A stretch of DNA of 48,123 nucleotides, taken from the NCBI GenBank assembly GCA_028873595.1, contig JAPPOV010000023.1, forward strand, positions 1 through 48,123. Direction: 5' to 3'. Origin of the DNA: Gemmatimonadota bacterium (lineage in GTDB: Bacteria > Gemmatimonadota > Gemmatimonadetes > Longimicrobiales > Gaopeijiaceae). Of this stretch, positions 16,939-25,137 are shown in pieces; within the stretch, counting starts at the first letter, position 1, and every line of letters starts with the position of its first letter. Position numbers and translations under genes: made by a program. The notes beneath the pieces were generated by a model. The model did no database searches and was not told the origin of the DNA. It worked only from the letters and a program-made list of their open reading frames with translations.

Positions 16939-18029
16939 GCGTGCCCGAGCAGCGTGTCGGAGTCATGGTCATCAACTTCGGCGAGCCGGAAAAGCCGGTT
17001 CCCGAAGAGGTTCAGCCCTTCCTCGAGCGAATCTTCCTTCAGAATGCCGGTCTGGAACCCAGCGAAGCTGCTGTCGCACGCACACAGCAGCTGGCCCGAG
17101 ACCGGACGCCCGGGCTGGTGGAGGAGTACCGGGCGATCGGTGGCTCTCCGTTGAACGCTCAGGCCCATCAGCAGGCCGAAGCCCTGAAGGCGAAACTCCG
17201 CAGCAGGGGGTGGGACGTGCAGACGTACTCCGCCTTCCAGTACACCGAGCCCTTCATCAGGGAAAAGGTGGAGGAGGCCCGCGCCGACGGCGTCGAGGTC
17301 CTCGTCTCGCTCCCGGTCTACCCCATCTGTGGGCAGTCGACGACCGTCGCTTCGCTCCAGGACGTTCGCGACACGCTGGACGAGCTGGGTTGGTCCCCGG
17401 ACCATGTGGGTGTCTCCGGATGGCACCATCACCCCGGATACGCCTCGATGCGGACGGAGCACATCCGAAGCTATGTCGAGGAGAAGGGTCTGGATCTCTC
17501 CGATCCTGACACACTCCTCTACTTCTCGGTTCACGGTACCCCGATCAAGTACCTGGACGAGGGCAACCGTTACGACCGCTACGTGGAGGAGCAGTGCCGG
17601 TCGATCGCGGGGAATCTGGGAGCCGACCGCTATGGAGTGGGCTTCCAGAACCACACCAATCGCCGCATTCGGTGGACTCAGCCGGACAACGAAGACCGGA
17701 TCCAGGACGCGACCGAACAGCGCCTGGTGGTCGTCCCGATCTCCTTCATGCATGAGCAGTCCGAGACTCTGGCCGAACTCGACCACGAGCTTCGCGACTT
17801 CGTCGAGGGGTTGGGCAAGGAGTTCCACCGGGTTCCGGTGCCTCATGATGATCAGGGCTTCGTGACCTTCCTCGCCGATCTGGTCGGGCAGCTCGTCGCG
17901 GGCCCGGCGGATGGTCCGGTGGCCATGGCTTCCTGCCGCTGCGCGCCGCTGGAGGGGGTGTGGTGTACCAACGGACATCGTGAACTGCCGCCGAGTCCTT
18001 TCGTCGAGTTCACGGAGAAGCCTGCTTGA
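16935..18029 (+). CDS. cpfC: Coproporphyrin ferrochelatase
   Basis: A 364-residue ferrochelatase-family protein inserting Fe(II) into coproporphyrin III. The catalytic His200 lies in YFSVHGTP, and the acidic motif SETLAELDHE (Glu277) near residues 276-285 matches the second conserved region. The N-terminus VGVMVINFGEPEKP is typical. The C-terminus carries Cys334, Cys336 and Cys344 (SCRCAPLEGVWC), and Cys132 (PICGQST) and Cys221 are further candidates for a [2Fe-2S] cluster as known for some ferrochelatases. It is followed by cgoX with a TTGA overlap. With hemQ present, the coproporphyrin (not protoporphyrin) substrate is inferred. Confidence 0.9.
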   Translation: MSVPEQRVGVMVINFGEPEKPVPEEVQPFLERIFLQNAGLEPSEAAVARTQQLARDRTPGLVEEYRAIGGSPLNAQAHQQAEALKAKLRSRGWDVQTYSAFQYTEPFIREKVEEARADGVEVLVSLPVYPICGQSTTVASLQDVRDTLDELGWSPDHVGVSGWHHHPGYASMRTEHIRSYVEEKGLDLSDPDTLLYFSVHGTPIKYLDEGNRYDRYVEEQCRSIAGNLGADRYGVGFQNHTNRRIRWTQPDNEDRIQDATEQRLVVVPISFMHEQSETLAELDHELRDFVEGLGKEFHRVPVPHDDQGFVTFLADLVGQLVAGPADGPVAMASCRCAPLEGVWCTNGHRELPPSPFVEFTEKPA

Positions 18030-19318
18030 TCGTCGTCGTCGGCGGGGGGATTACCGGCCTGTCGCTCGGCAGAGAGTTCGAGCGACAAGGCGTGGAATTC
18101 GTAGTGCTCGAGGCGAGTGATCGGGCGGGGGGCGTCATCCGCAGCGCGGACGTCGACGGCCACACGCTCGACTGGGGACCGCAGCGGATTCGACTGACCG
18201 GCGACCTCGAGAGTCTGGTCAAGGATGTAGGGCTCGAGGATGAGCTCATCACGGCACCCGAGGGTCTGGGCATCTCCGTGTATCGAGACGGAAAACTTCG
18301 AGCGATCCCGTACTCCCTCGCAGGTTTTGCCACCGCGGACGTTCTTCCTCTTCGCAGTAAGCTGCGTGCGCTTCTGGAGCCATTTACCGCCGGTCCACGC
18401 CCGGGCGAAAAGGTTTCGGAATACTTCACGCGAAAGTTCGGGAGAGGCACGTACGAGACGATCATTGGGCCGCTGTATGGAGGTCTCTATTCCACCGACC
18501 CCGCGGACATGGAGGTGGACCTCTCGCTTGCGCACGTGCTCCGTCAGTTCAAGATCGGTCGCAGCCTCCTTCTCCATCTGCTCCGCCGTGGTGGACGAAT
18601 TTCTCCGCCTCCGGCATGCACCTTTCGAGACGGCATGCAGGCACTACCCGAGGCTCTGGCGCGCCGACTGGGCCAGCGCTTTCGATCCCGTTCTCGAGTT
18701 CGGAGCCTCGAGCACGCGGGCGACGACTGGCGGGTAATTCTAGAGGATGAAACCGTGTTCGACGCGCATGATGTCGTTTTGACGACACCCGCGCATGTGA
18801 CCGCCGGACTACTCCGTGCGGCCGCACCTGACGCAGCAGATGCGGCCTCGGCTCTGAAGTACAACCGTCTGGCGATGGTTCACCTGGAGGCCGAGACGGA
18901 CCTGCGGGGCAACGGATTCAAGGTGTCGTTCGAGGACCGTCACCTCGCGCTGGGTGGGGTGACCTTCAATGACAGTCTTTTCTCACGAAAGAATCTGTAT
19001 ACGGCGTACCTGGGTGGAGGATGGCATCCCGATCTTGCGGACCGGGACGACGATACGCTCGCCCGGGTGGCCGTCGAAGATTTCCGACTGACCACCGGAT
19101 TCGATGCACGACCGCTCAGCGTGGATCGGGCGGAAATCCCGGCGTGGGACACCAGCTGGCGTGCGCTGGACGGCTTTGCTCTGCCTGATGGGCTGCACGT
19201 GGCTGCCAACTGGACGGAACGACCCGGAATCCCCGGTCGCCTGAGCCAGGCCAGGCGAGTTGCCCGCGCCGTCGCCACTGGCCCCCGAGCATCCACTGTG
19301 GTCTCGACCGTTGGGTAG
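18026..19318 (+). CDS. cgoX: Coproporphyrinogen III oxidase / protoporphyrinogen oxidase (HemY-type flavoprotein)
   Basis: A 430-residue FAD amine-oxidase-type protein. The N-terminus IVVVGGGITGLSLGREF is the FAD-binding fold, with the acidic LEASDRAGG and DWGPQRIRL. The middle has IIGPLYGGLYSTDP, typical of HemY/CgoX, and the C-terminus GLHVAANWTERPGIPG closes the FAD site. In a cluster with hemQ it should oxidise coproporphyrinogen III to coproporphyrin III before iron insertion by CpfC. The start is TTG 18026, overlapping the cpfC stop by 4 bp; no ATG lies near the FAD motif. Its 3' end overlaps the possible start of the next membrane gene. Confidence 0.9.
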   Translation: MIVVVGGGITGLSLGREFERQGVEFVVLEASDRAGGVIRSADVDGHTLDWGPQRIRLTGDLESLVKDVGLEDELITAPEGLGISVYRDGKLRAIPYSLAGFATADVLPLRSKLRALLEPFTAGPRPGEKVSEYFTRKFGRGTYETIIGPLYGGLYSTDPADMEVDLSLAHVLRQFKIGRSLLLHLLRRGGRISPPPACTFRDGMQALPEALARRLGQRFRSRSRVRSLEHAGDDWRVILEDETVFDAHDVVLTTPAHVTAGLLRAAAPDAADAASALKYNRLAMVHLEAETDLRGNGFKVSFEDRHLALGGVTFNDSLFSRKNLYTAYLGGGWHPDLADRDDDTLARVAVEDFRLTTGFDARPLSVDRAEIPAWDTSWRALDGFALPDGLHVAANWTERPGIPGRLSQARRVARAVATGPRASTVVSTVG

Positions 19319-19778
19319 AGTTGTCTCGGTCTGGTGTCTGACCGGCGTTTCAGCTCTCTTCGCCTTCGCGATCCTTCGGCTCGGAGGCCGAGGCCTGGCC
19401 GCGGTGGCCGGCGGCCTCACCGCGCTCGAGTGGGGAGCGCTTCTGGTGTTCGGTGGGCTCTTCGTCTATGGCGAAGGCGTTCTTGCCCTTCAACGGAAGT
19501 GGGTGCCGCGTTTGGCCCAGCGGGCGGAAGCGCTTCGCGACGAGTCCAGCGGTCTCCTTCACCTGATGGCGCCTCTGTACGGCATGTCTCTGATCGGAGC
19601 GGCGCGAGGTCAGGTACTCAGATCGTGGGGGATGGTGGCAGCCATCTGTGTTGCGGTATGGGTCGTGGGTGTGCTTCCCGAACCCTGGCGGGGGATCATC
19701 GACCTCTCCGTGGCCGCGGCGCTGGTGTGGGGCCTCGCGGCGATCGTATCTGCTGTCCCGACCGTACTTCGTTCGTAA
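19260..19778 (+). CDS. Multi-span membrane protein of unknown function
   Basis: Up to 172 residues, with four or five hydrophobic segments (for example VVSVWCLTGVSALFAFAIL, LEWGALLVFGGLFVYGEG, GMVAAICVAVWVVGVLP, LSVAAALVWGLAAIVSAV). The given start is TTG 19260 inside cgoX; TTG 19311 is an equally possible start, leaving 155 residues and an 8-bp overlap. A charged stretch KWVPRLAQRAEALRDES lies between helices 2 and 3. It closes the heme gene run, so a role in heme handling is possible but not shown. No family is recognised. Confidence 0.65.
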   Translation: MPAPSPLAPEHPLWSRPLGRVVSVWCLTGVSALFAFAILRLGGRGLAAVAGGLTALEWGALLVFGGLFVYGEGVLALQRKWVPRLAQRAEALRDESSGLLHLMAPLYGMSLIGAARGQVLRSWGMVAAICVAVWVVGVLPEPWRGIIDLSVAAALVWGLAAIVSAVPTVLRS

Positions 19779-19799
19779 CCCGGCGTTCGCGAGCCCCGA

Positions 19800-20678
19800 T
19801 CAATCGTCTTCGCTGAGGAGTGCGGTAATGCCTTCCCGGTAGGTGGGGTAGCGCAATCTCCAACCGAGTTCCTTCTTCGCGCGTTCGTTCCGGATCCGCC
19901 GTGACTGTTCGTAGAACGAGCGGCCCCTCGGACTGAGTCCGGACTGTGAGAGGGAAACCCGGGGGGGGGGAGGCAGGCCCATCTCGTCGGCGGCGAAGAG
20001 CAGGGGATCTTCCCCGGGAGAGGGAAGGTCGTCCGCCACGTTGAAAACCCCTGTCCGATCCAGGTGATGCAGACCGGCCGTGACGACCCCGGCAATGTCG
20101 TCCACGTGAACCCGGTTGAAGACGTGGCCGGGCTCGAAGATTCTCCGGGCTGTACCCGCGCGCAGACGGTCCACCACGCTGCGACCGGGGCCGTAGATGC
20201 CGGTCAGCCGAAAGATCTGGAGCGGTACGTCCAGCTCCGTGCACAGCGCTCGCCACGCACCTTCCGCTGCAACCCGCCGCTCGGCGCGTGCGACCGTCGG
20301 GCGAGGGGGCGTCAATTCGTCGACCCAGGCGCCTCCGTGGTCACCGTAGACGCCACTGGACGAGAGATAGCCTACCCATGAAAGGTCGGAGCACGTGAGG
20401 AGCGCCTCCCGAGCGTGGCGCAGCACGGGGTCTCCTTCCTCGTCCGGCGGCACGGAGACGAGGAGATGGGTGGCTGTCCGAAGCTGGGCGAAGGCACGGG
20501 GGCCAAGCCCCTGATCGTCGAAGCGAAGCCCGCCGACGCCGAGGGAGACCAGTTCGGTCAGCCGCTCTTCATGCGTGCGGGTGCCGGTGATCGTCCACGA
20601 CGTGCGGGTGTCCGCTGCGAGCTCCCGGCCGATCGCTTGGGCACTGTACCCGTATCCGAAGACGAAGAGGTGAGGCAT
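19800..20678 (-). CDS. NAD(P)-dependent SDR/epimerase-like protein (YeeZ type)
   Basis: A 292-residue Rossmann-fold protein of the extended/atypical SDR group. Glycine-rich nucleotide site LFVFGYGYSAQAIGREL, strand WVGYLSSSGVYGDHGGAWVDE with the Ser-Ser-x-x-x-Tyr pattern, then IFRLTGIYGPGRSVVDRL and FNRVHVDDIAGVV, as in NAD-dependent epimerases. The length agrees with YeeZ-like proteins; substrate unknown. A run of ten G bases (C on the coding strand, 19971-19980) encodes PPPP and is prone to slippage. It converges on the membrane protein after the heme cluster and is divergent from the small frame at 20709. Confidence 0.8.
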   Translation of the reverse strand: MPHLFVFGYGYSAQAIGRELAADTRTSWTITGTRTHEERLTELVSLGVGGLRFDDQGLGPRAFAQLRTATHLLVSVPPDEEGDPVLRHAREALLTCSDLSWVGYLSSSGVYGDHGGAWVDELTPPRPTVARAERRVAAEGAWRALCTELDVPLQIFRLTGIYGPGRSVVDRLRAGTARRIFEPGHVFNRVHVDDIAGVVTAGLHHLDRTGVFNVADDLPSPGEDPLLFAADEMGLPPPPRVSLSQSGLSPRGRSFYEQSRRIRNERAKKELGWRLRYPTYREGITALLSEDD

Positions 20679-20708
20679 GGCGCAGAAGATATCGCTACCG
20701 GTAGGCTC

Positions 20709-20903
20709 ATGGAGCCCCCAGTTTCATCGGCCGCGCGTGTGTTGAGCGAAGCGCTGGATCTCTCGGCAGTTGGCCTCGAAGTGCGCCGGTTCATGGACAG
20801 GCCGCATAGCAGAATCGCAGCCCGTTGGATGGCGCTCGTGCAGGCGGCACGTGGTCGTCCTTTTCTTTGGTCCCTCGCAGGTCTATCTGGAGCATCAACG
20901 TGA
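20709..20903 (+). CDS. Possible small protein overlapping the ABM gene
   Basis: An ATG frame of 64 codons reading MEPPVSSAARVLSEALDLSA and VGLEVRRFMDRPHSRIAARW, with plausible amphipathic helices. Its TGA (20901-20903) overlaps the GTG start of the next gene in the form GTGA, the same arrangement seen in the heme run. It lies 30 bp from the divergent SDR gene. No family is recognised, and a chance open frame in high-GC DNA is possible. Confidence 0.35.
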   Translation: MEPPVSSAARVLSEALDLSAVGLEVRRFMDRPHSRIAARWMALVQAARGRPFLWSLAGLSGAST

Positions 20904-21250
20904 TCATCCGTTCGTGGCGAGCCACCAATCTTCAGGAGCGCGACACCGAGTACAGGGATGCCGTCGAGCGCACGGTTCTCCCGCATCTCGCGGCCATGGC
21001 CGGCTACCTTGGGACGCTCTGGCTGAGGCGTGAGGTGGACGACCAATTCGAGTATCTCGTCTTGACGTGCTGGGATTCGATGGAAACCGTACGGTCGTTC
21101 GCGGGCGAGGACCCTGAGCACGCGTGGGTTCCTGAGGAGATCCGCGCAGCATTGGAGGAGGCAGGGGTGACGGCGGATCACTTCGAGCTGGCGTTCGGTC
21201 ACGAGCTTCAGCGCCTGGGAGGCGTGGATGGTGCTTGGGAGCTACCCTGA
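20900..21250 (+). CDS. Antibiotic biosynthesis monooxygenase (ABM) domain protein
   Basis: A 116-residue single-domain protein. It begins IIRSWRATNLQERDTEYRDA and continues with HLAAMAGYLGTLWLRREVDD, then EYLVLTCWDSMETVRSFAGE and DHFELAFGHELQRLGG. This is the usual ABM/dimeric ferredoxin-like pattern: a first strand, a glycine-preceded strand, W-x-S/D-x-E in the middle and a late His-Phe-Glu strand. Such proteins include quinol monooxygenases, heme-degrading IsdG-like enzymes and uncharacterised members, so the substrate is unknown. The GTG start is chosen at the first family-like residue; longer frames reach upstream into non-coding sequence. Confidence 0.65.
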   Translation: MIIRSWRATNLQERDTEYRDAVERTVLPHLAAMAGYLGTLWLRREVDDQFEYLVLTCWDSMETVRSFAGEDPEHAWVPEEIRAALEEAGVTADHFELAFGHELQRLGGVDGAWELP

Positions 21251-21564
21251 TGGCCGAAGCACGGAGTCCGCGCTCGAGGTCGGACCAACGAAGGCGGTGA
21301 GTGGCTCTGGGTTCGGGCCGGGTTTCTCCAGAGACGATCAGCGAGGCCCACCGACAAGACGGAGGTCCCATTCTATGGTTCGAGTAGCCGACCCTGCCGT
21401 AGCCTCACATCGGTCAGTCCACAGGTCACACGAGCCATCTCGCCCGCGATGTTCGAAGAATCGTTCGAGAAATCGACGAGCTTCCAGGATACGATTCATC
21501 CGGGAGCCGGGCGGAGCGCGTTCGTGTTGCTGAGCGAATGGATCATCGACGATGACAACCCAGG
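21251..21564. other. Intergenic stretch without recognised gene
   Basis: About 314 bp between the ABM gene and the glycosyltransferase. The only frame that catches the eye is a 38-codon one from 21451 (MFEESFEKSTSFQDT, then FVLLSEWIIDDDNPG) whose TGA overlaps the glycosyltransferase ATG at 21565. It has no family signature. No repeat, tRNA or terminator is evident. Confidence 0.35.
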
Positions 21565-22611
21565 ATGAGGCGATTGCTTCTTCGGCATATTCAGCCGCTC
21601 ACGCACGTTGTATATCCGCACGCTTCCACGGGCTTGATCAATGACTATAGAGTTCTGACGAACGCCCTTCAGCAGATCGGGCGTCCGACGCTCGACTTTC
21701 CATTTCACGGGCGCGGGCCGAGAAGCAAGCGTTTTTGGCTGCATCGAGCGACCACTCCCGACCTCTGGGTGCGTGAGGTTTCCGCAACTGTATTTCTGGA
21801 ACAGATCGAAGAACGGTGGCTCGGCCGTGCGAGAACCGACGTCTTCGTACCGAATGCAGAATGGCTTCGGGGGCCGTGTCGGGCCCTCCTGCCTCGCATC
21901 GATCTGGTGCTGTGCAAGACGAAGTATACGCAGACGATCTTCGATGACCTCGGATGCCGCACGTTCAGGACCGGCTTCACATCGATCGATCGTGCACGCG
22001 AAGCTGGACGAGAGGCGACACCTGATTTCAGTCACTACGTCTCGCCGCGTCCTCTACACGTCGGAGGCTCGACGCCCTCCAAAGGTACGTGTGACCTGCT
22101 TGAGGTTTGGGCGCGTCACCCGGAGTGGCCGGTCTTGACCGTGGTGGCGCGGGGAGCCGCGATCGCCGACTTCCGGGGCCCTTGCCCTCCCAATGTTCGT
22201 CTCGTGAAAGAATATGTAGCAGAAGAACACCTGGCCGAGCTCATGTGCGACCACAACGTCCATCTGTGTCCGTCCGAAAGCGAGGGCTTCGGGCACACCT
22301 TGGTCGAGGGCATGTCCGCCGCCGCGGCGATCCTCACCGTGGGCGCTCCCCCAATGAACGAACTGGTGGGCCCGAACCGTGGCGTCCTCGTTCCTCCACG
22401 GAGCAGGGAGACACTCCGTGCAGGGATGAAATTTCAGGTGAGCCCGGACGCGCTCGAAAGCGGAATTGCGACGCTGCTCGAGGCGTCCGCCGGAGAAAGG
22501 GCCGACATGGGACTCAATTCTCGACGCTGGTTTGAGGCCAACCACATGGCGTTCATGTCGGCCGTCGGTCAGATCTTTCCGGGGCGCGAAGGTCTCGAGT
22601 CAGTGACGTAG
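21565..22611 (+). CDS. Glycosyltransferase, GT4-like
   Basis: A 348-residue protein. The C-terminal half carries the GT-B nucleotide-sugar signature HLCPSESEGFGHTLVEGM, where two Glu residues separated by seven form the E-x7-E motif, and then ELVGPNRGVLVPP. The N-terminal half is unusual: PHASTGLINDYRVLTNAL and VFVPNAEWL replace the common glycine-rich loop. The acceptor is unknown; a cell-surface polysaccharide or lipid is likely by family. It lies alone between the ABM gene and the convergent Fur-family gene, so context adds nothing. Confidence 0.82.
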   Translation: MRRLLLRHIQPLTHVVYPHASTGLINDYRVLTNALQQIGRPTLDFPFHGRGPRSKRFWLHRATTPDLWVREVSATVFLEQIEERWLGRARTDVFVPNAEWLRGPCRALLPRIDLVLCKTKYTQTIFDDLGCRTFRTGFTSIDRAREAGREATPDFSHYVSPRPLHVGGSTPSKGTCDLLEVWARHPEWPVLTVVARGAAIADFRGPCPPNVRLVKEYVAEEHLAELMCDHNVHLCPSESEGFGHTLVEGMSAAAAILTVGAPPMNELVGPNRGVLVPPRSRETLRAGMKFQVSPDALESGIATLLEASAGERADMGLNSRRWFEANHMAFMSAVGQIFPGREGLESVT

Positions 22612-22657
22612 CGTACACGCCAGGCGAAGCCCGGATACCGTTTGCTGGGACCCTGAT

Positions 22658-23026
22658 TCAGGCGCAGGCCGCGCAGCGCCCGTACAGGATCAGCTCGTGA
22701 CTGTCTACCTGGAACCCATCGGGGGCCAATTCCTCGATCTCGTCAGGGCACCGATGCACATCGAAGGCCTGATCGCAGGAGCGGCAAAGGAAGTGATGGT
22801 GATGGGGGCGTTCTGCGAGCTCGTAACGGACTCCGCCTCCCGGGAGTTCGACTTCTGCCAACCACGCATCCGCGGTGAGCGTCTTCACGTAACGATAGAC
22901 CGTTGCGAGCCCGAGCGATGGAACGATCTGCTGACCGTGCTCCAGGATCTCTTCGGGAGTGAGGGGGCGACCTGCGCTCATGAAGACACGACGCATCGCA
23001 CGGCGCTGACGGGTGTCTCGCTGCAT
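22658..23026 (-). CDS. zur: Fur-family regulator, probably zinc-responsive Zur
   Basis: A 122-residue Fur-superfamily repressor. The winged-helix recognition part is PLTPEEILEHG and LGLATVYRYVKTL. The metal region has HHHHFLCRSC (His75-78, Cys81, Cys84) and the C-terminal pair Cys118/Cys121 (GRCAACA), i.e. the structural Cys4 zinc site. The gene is downstream of a merC-like gene and of zinc-uptake genes on the same strand, and palindromic TGATA sites precede several of these. That context favours Zur over Fur or PerR, though sequence alone does not settle it. Zur bound to zinc represses uptake genes. The protein is short at the N-terminus relative to E. coli Zur. Confidence 0.82.
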   Translation of the reverse strand: MQRDTRQRRAMRRVFMSAGRPLTPEEILEHGQQIVPSLGLATVYRYVKTLTADAWLAEVELPGGGVRYELAERPHHHHFLCRSCDQAFDVHRCPDEIEELAPDGFQVDSHELILYGRCAACA

Positions 23027-23131
23027 CGAGTTGGCTCCGGCCAGTGGGACAAATCGTAAGGGAACGATAGCGATGGGAGATCACGTCTCCCACCCCGAAC
23101 CGCCGACGTTCCGTCAGGGGATCGGCGCGTT

Positions 23132-23536
23132 CTACTCGGCCTCGTCGCACACAGTGCACTGGTCGGTTTCACATATCTGAACGCTCCAAAAGAGTGAAAC
23201 CGCGATCATAAGACTACCGATCGACGAGGTGAGCGATTCCGGGAGTGGTTCGAGTATCCCGGCGAGCGAGGCCCCCCAGGTTGCGACTCCCCCGGTGAAG
23301 ACCGAAAGGATCGACAGGTGGGTACGGGCCGGACCCATGGCCAGCATCATCGCGCCGAGCACCACCGTGCCGAGGAACACGCCGCGCTCCAGGGCTTCCG
23401 AGAGAGCGAGGGCTGGCATGGCGACGACGAGGACAGGCGTGAGTGCGCAGTGGATTCCGCACCATGCGGCTGCGCAGGCCGTGAATCGTGACCCGGCCGC
23501 TGCAAGTCTCGGGTACGTCGCGATCGATACTTTCAT
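23132..23536 (-). CDS. MerC-domain membrane protein
   Basis: A 134-residue protein with about four hydrophobic segments. The first contains AAAWCGIHCALTPVLVVAMP, with the Cys-x3-Cys pair and Pro typical of MerC-domain proteins, followed by GVFLGTVVLGAMMLAMGPA and others. The hydrophilic tail CETDQCTVC adds three Cys. MerC was named for mercury uptake, but chromosomal members next to zur and COG0523 genes are thought to serve zinc. A near-perfect TGATA palindrome stands 30 bp upstream of the start. Zur is about 100 bp downstream on the same strand and may be co-transcribed, giving feedback control. Confidence 0.75.
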   Translation of the reverse strand: MKVSIATYPRLAAAGSRFTACAAAWCGIHCALTPVLVVAMPALALSEALERGVFLGTVVLGAMMLAMGPARTHLSILSVFTGGVATWGASLAGILEPLPESLTSSIGSLMIAVSLFWSVQICETDQCTVCDEAE

Positions 23537-23566
23537 GAGGATCCAGTGAGGGTTGGCAGGCAGTAA

Positions 23567-23582
23567 TGATATATGATTATCA
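23567..23582. promoter_or_regulatory. Putative Zur/Fur-type operator upstream of merC-like gene
   Basis: Perfect inverted repeat TGATA-N6-TATCA (TGATATATGATTATCA). It stands 30 bp upstream of the merC-like start and lies in an AT-rich pocket of otherwise GC-rich DNA. It resembles Fur/Zur boxes. The neighbouring zur gene suggests the binding protein. Confidence 0.6.
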
Positions 23583-23621
23583 ATAAGCTGTCAGGGCGTT
23601 GCCCTCGGTGATTGCTCGCGG

Positions 23622-24599
23622 TTACAGGATTCGACGACGCTGTAGGTGAGCGAACGCATTACGGAGTTCGGCCTGACCTAGATGGCTCCCGATCAGGATC
23701 GCCACATAGTCGAATCCTCGCCCCTGACGGATCGGGGTGAAGCGGACCGACTCCGCGCCATTGGTGCGCTCGAAGTACACGGGATGGTCAATTCCGATGA
23801 GACGTGCGATGCCTTTGACTCTGAGGACCTCCTCGGGAAGACCTTCGAGCAGTGTCCGGAAGTGCGCGCTTTCTACAGGCTCGGGGAACGGGATTTCCAT
23901 GCTCGCGAAGTGATGTGTCGCGTGATGGTCGTGCCCGCCGGAAGGCTGGCTGGCAGCCGACCGGGCCGCGGAACGTGTCGAGTCCCCGAACCGGCGGGGA
24001 GGCAGCGCATCCGCCGCCGATCGGACCGACGCGATGATACTGGCCAGTTCGTCGGTGTCGACGGTTCGGCTCCCGGGGGCCAGCATCCGGAGGGAGCGCA
24101 TTACGTTCCTCCGGCGCTCCGACGTCACCTCGGCGGACCGGGACAACACGTGGTAACTGGCGGTCAGCCCCTGAACGCGCTCAAGCCCGTCGTTACGTCC
24201 GCGCTTCTGCCAACGACTCGCGTCGACGACCGTTACCTGGATAGGGAGAGTGTAGCTCCGCACTCGACGGTCCGCCGTGAGGATCTCGATGATCTCCGTG
24301 GTGTCAGCTGTTCCGTTCGCCTCGAGCAGCATCACGCTGTTGGGCTCCAGCTGGGCGCCTCGGAGTTCCTGCATCAGCTCTTCTTGGGATCCGCAGCAGA
24401 TGCATGTTCCCGCGATGGGTCGCACCAACTCTGAGTACCCCTCGAAGGTGGTCGCATCCACATCCGCGTTTTCGTAGTCGTTCAGGATCACGTGCGGGCG
24501 TATGCCGAGCCTCTCGAGACGAGGGAGGAGGGTGCGCAGGAGCGTCGTTTTTCCGGCTCCCAGGAAGCCGGCGATCAGGACGAGGGGGGTCATGCGCAC
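23622..24599 (-). CDS. COG0523 (CobW/ZigA-type) GTPase metallochaperone
   Basis: A 325-residue G3E GTPase. It has Walker A GFLGAGKTT (11-19), the metal-binding CxCC motif TCICCGSQ (Cys66, Cys68, Cys69) and the C-terminal CobW domain with VLRVKGIARL. A His-rich insertion GGHDHHATHHF (~residues 225-235) can bind zinc. Family members deliver zinc to client proteins in zinc scarcity. The start is GTG 24599 (MRMTPLV); ATG 24593 is an alternative. It is the last gene of the run TonB receptor - His lipoprotein - GTPase, and shares the region with zur. Zinc as the metal is inferred from that context. Confidence 0.85.
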   Translation of the reverse strand: MRMTPLVLIAGFLGAGKTTLLRTLLPRLERLGIRPHVILNDYENADVDATTFEGYSELVRPIAGTCICCGSQEELMQELRGAQLEPNSVMLLEANGTADTTEIIEILTADRRVRSYTLPIQVTVVDASRWQKRGRNDGLERVQGLTASYHVLSRSAEVTSERRRNVMRSLRMLAPGSRTVDTDELASIIASVRSAADALPPRRFGDSTRSAARSAASQPSGGHDHHATHHFASMEIPFPEPVESAHFRTLLEGLPEEVLRVKGIARLIGIDHPVYFERTNGAESVRFTPIRQGRGFDYVAILIGSHLGQAELRNAFAHLQRRRIL

Positions 24600-24631
24600 C
24601 CTCCTACCAGACGGGCGGCCTCAGGTCAGCG

Positions 24632-25111
24632 TCACGGCGCTTCCACGTGAGCGTGGACCCAGGCCGTAATCAGGTCGGCGTGCCCCGAACCGATAGCTCC
24701 GTGCATGAGCATGAACCGGACGTCGGTCTCGCCGACGGCTTCGCCGTGCAGGTGGCCACCGAACTCACCCGGCGTGTCCTGCTCGAACTCGGCGATCGTC
24801 GGGTCCTCGACCTCGACCTCAAGGTAGAATTCAACGTTGGTGCTGAACGGAACGATGTCGCCGTCCTCGTCCAGGAAGTTGACGTCGATGTGCGGCGTCT
24901 CCTGACCGGCCTCGACCTCCATCTCGCCGACCCAGCTGTTGGTCGCGAACGTGAACGTGGCGATGACACTCCCGTTCATTACGAGCTGGACCTGTGCGGC
25001 TTCGCCATGGTCGTCTTCGACACCGGTTACGTCACCGTCGCTGCATGCAGCCAGCACGAGCGAGCCGACGAGGGTCATGGCGAGAGTGTGCTTTCTGAAA
25101 CTGAATTGCAT
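24632..25111 (-). CDS. His/Asp-rich lipoprotein, probable zinc-binding
   Basis: A 159-residue lipoprotein (signal LAMTLVGSLVLAACSDGD). The mature sequence is acidic with EDDHGEAAQVQLV, THIDV-like PHIDVNFLDEDGD, a GGHLHGEAVGETD segment and a C-terminal GHADLITAWVHAHVEAP. Several His residues are spaced for metal binding. It lies 26 bp after the TonB receptor gene and 32 bp before the GTPase gene, so the three are probably one operon. A periplasmic or outer-membrane zinc-binding role alongside the receptor is likely, but no characterised family is recognised with confidence. Confidence 0.72.
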   Translation of the reverse strand: MQFSFRKHTLAMTLVGSLVLAACSDGDVTGVEDDHGEAAQVQLVMNGSVIATFTFATNSWVGEMEVEAGQETPHIDVNFLDEDGDIVPFSTNVEFYLEVEVEDPTIAEFEQDTPGEFGGHLHGEAVGETDVRFMLMHGAIGSGHADLITAWVHAHVEAP

Positions 25112-25137
25112 GATGATTCACTCCTAAGGTGGTGGGT

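Noticed and set aside
16268..17509. 413-codon plus-strand frame across hemE/cpfC
   Set aside because: Ser/Arg/Trp-rich translation in a different frame from two clear heme genes.
16830..17978. 382-codon minus-strand frame
   Set aside because: Shadow of cpfC.
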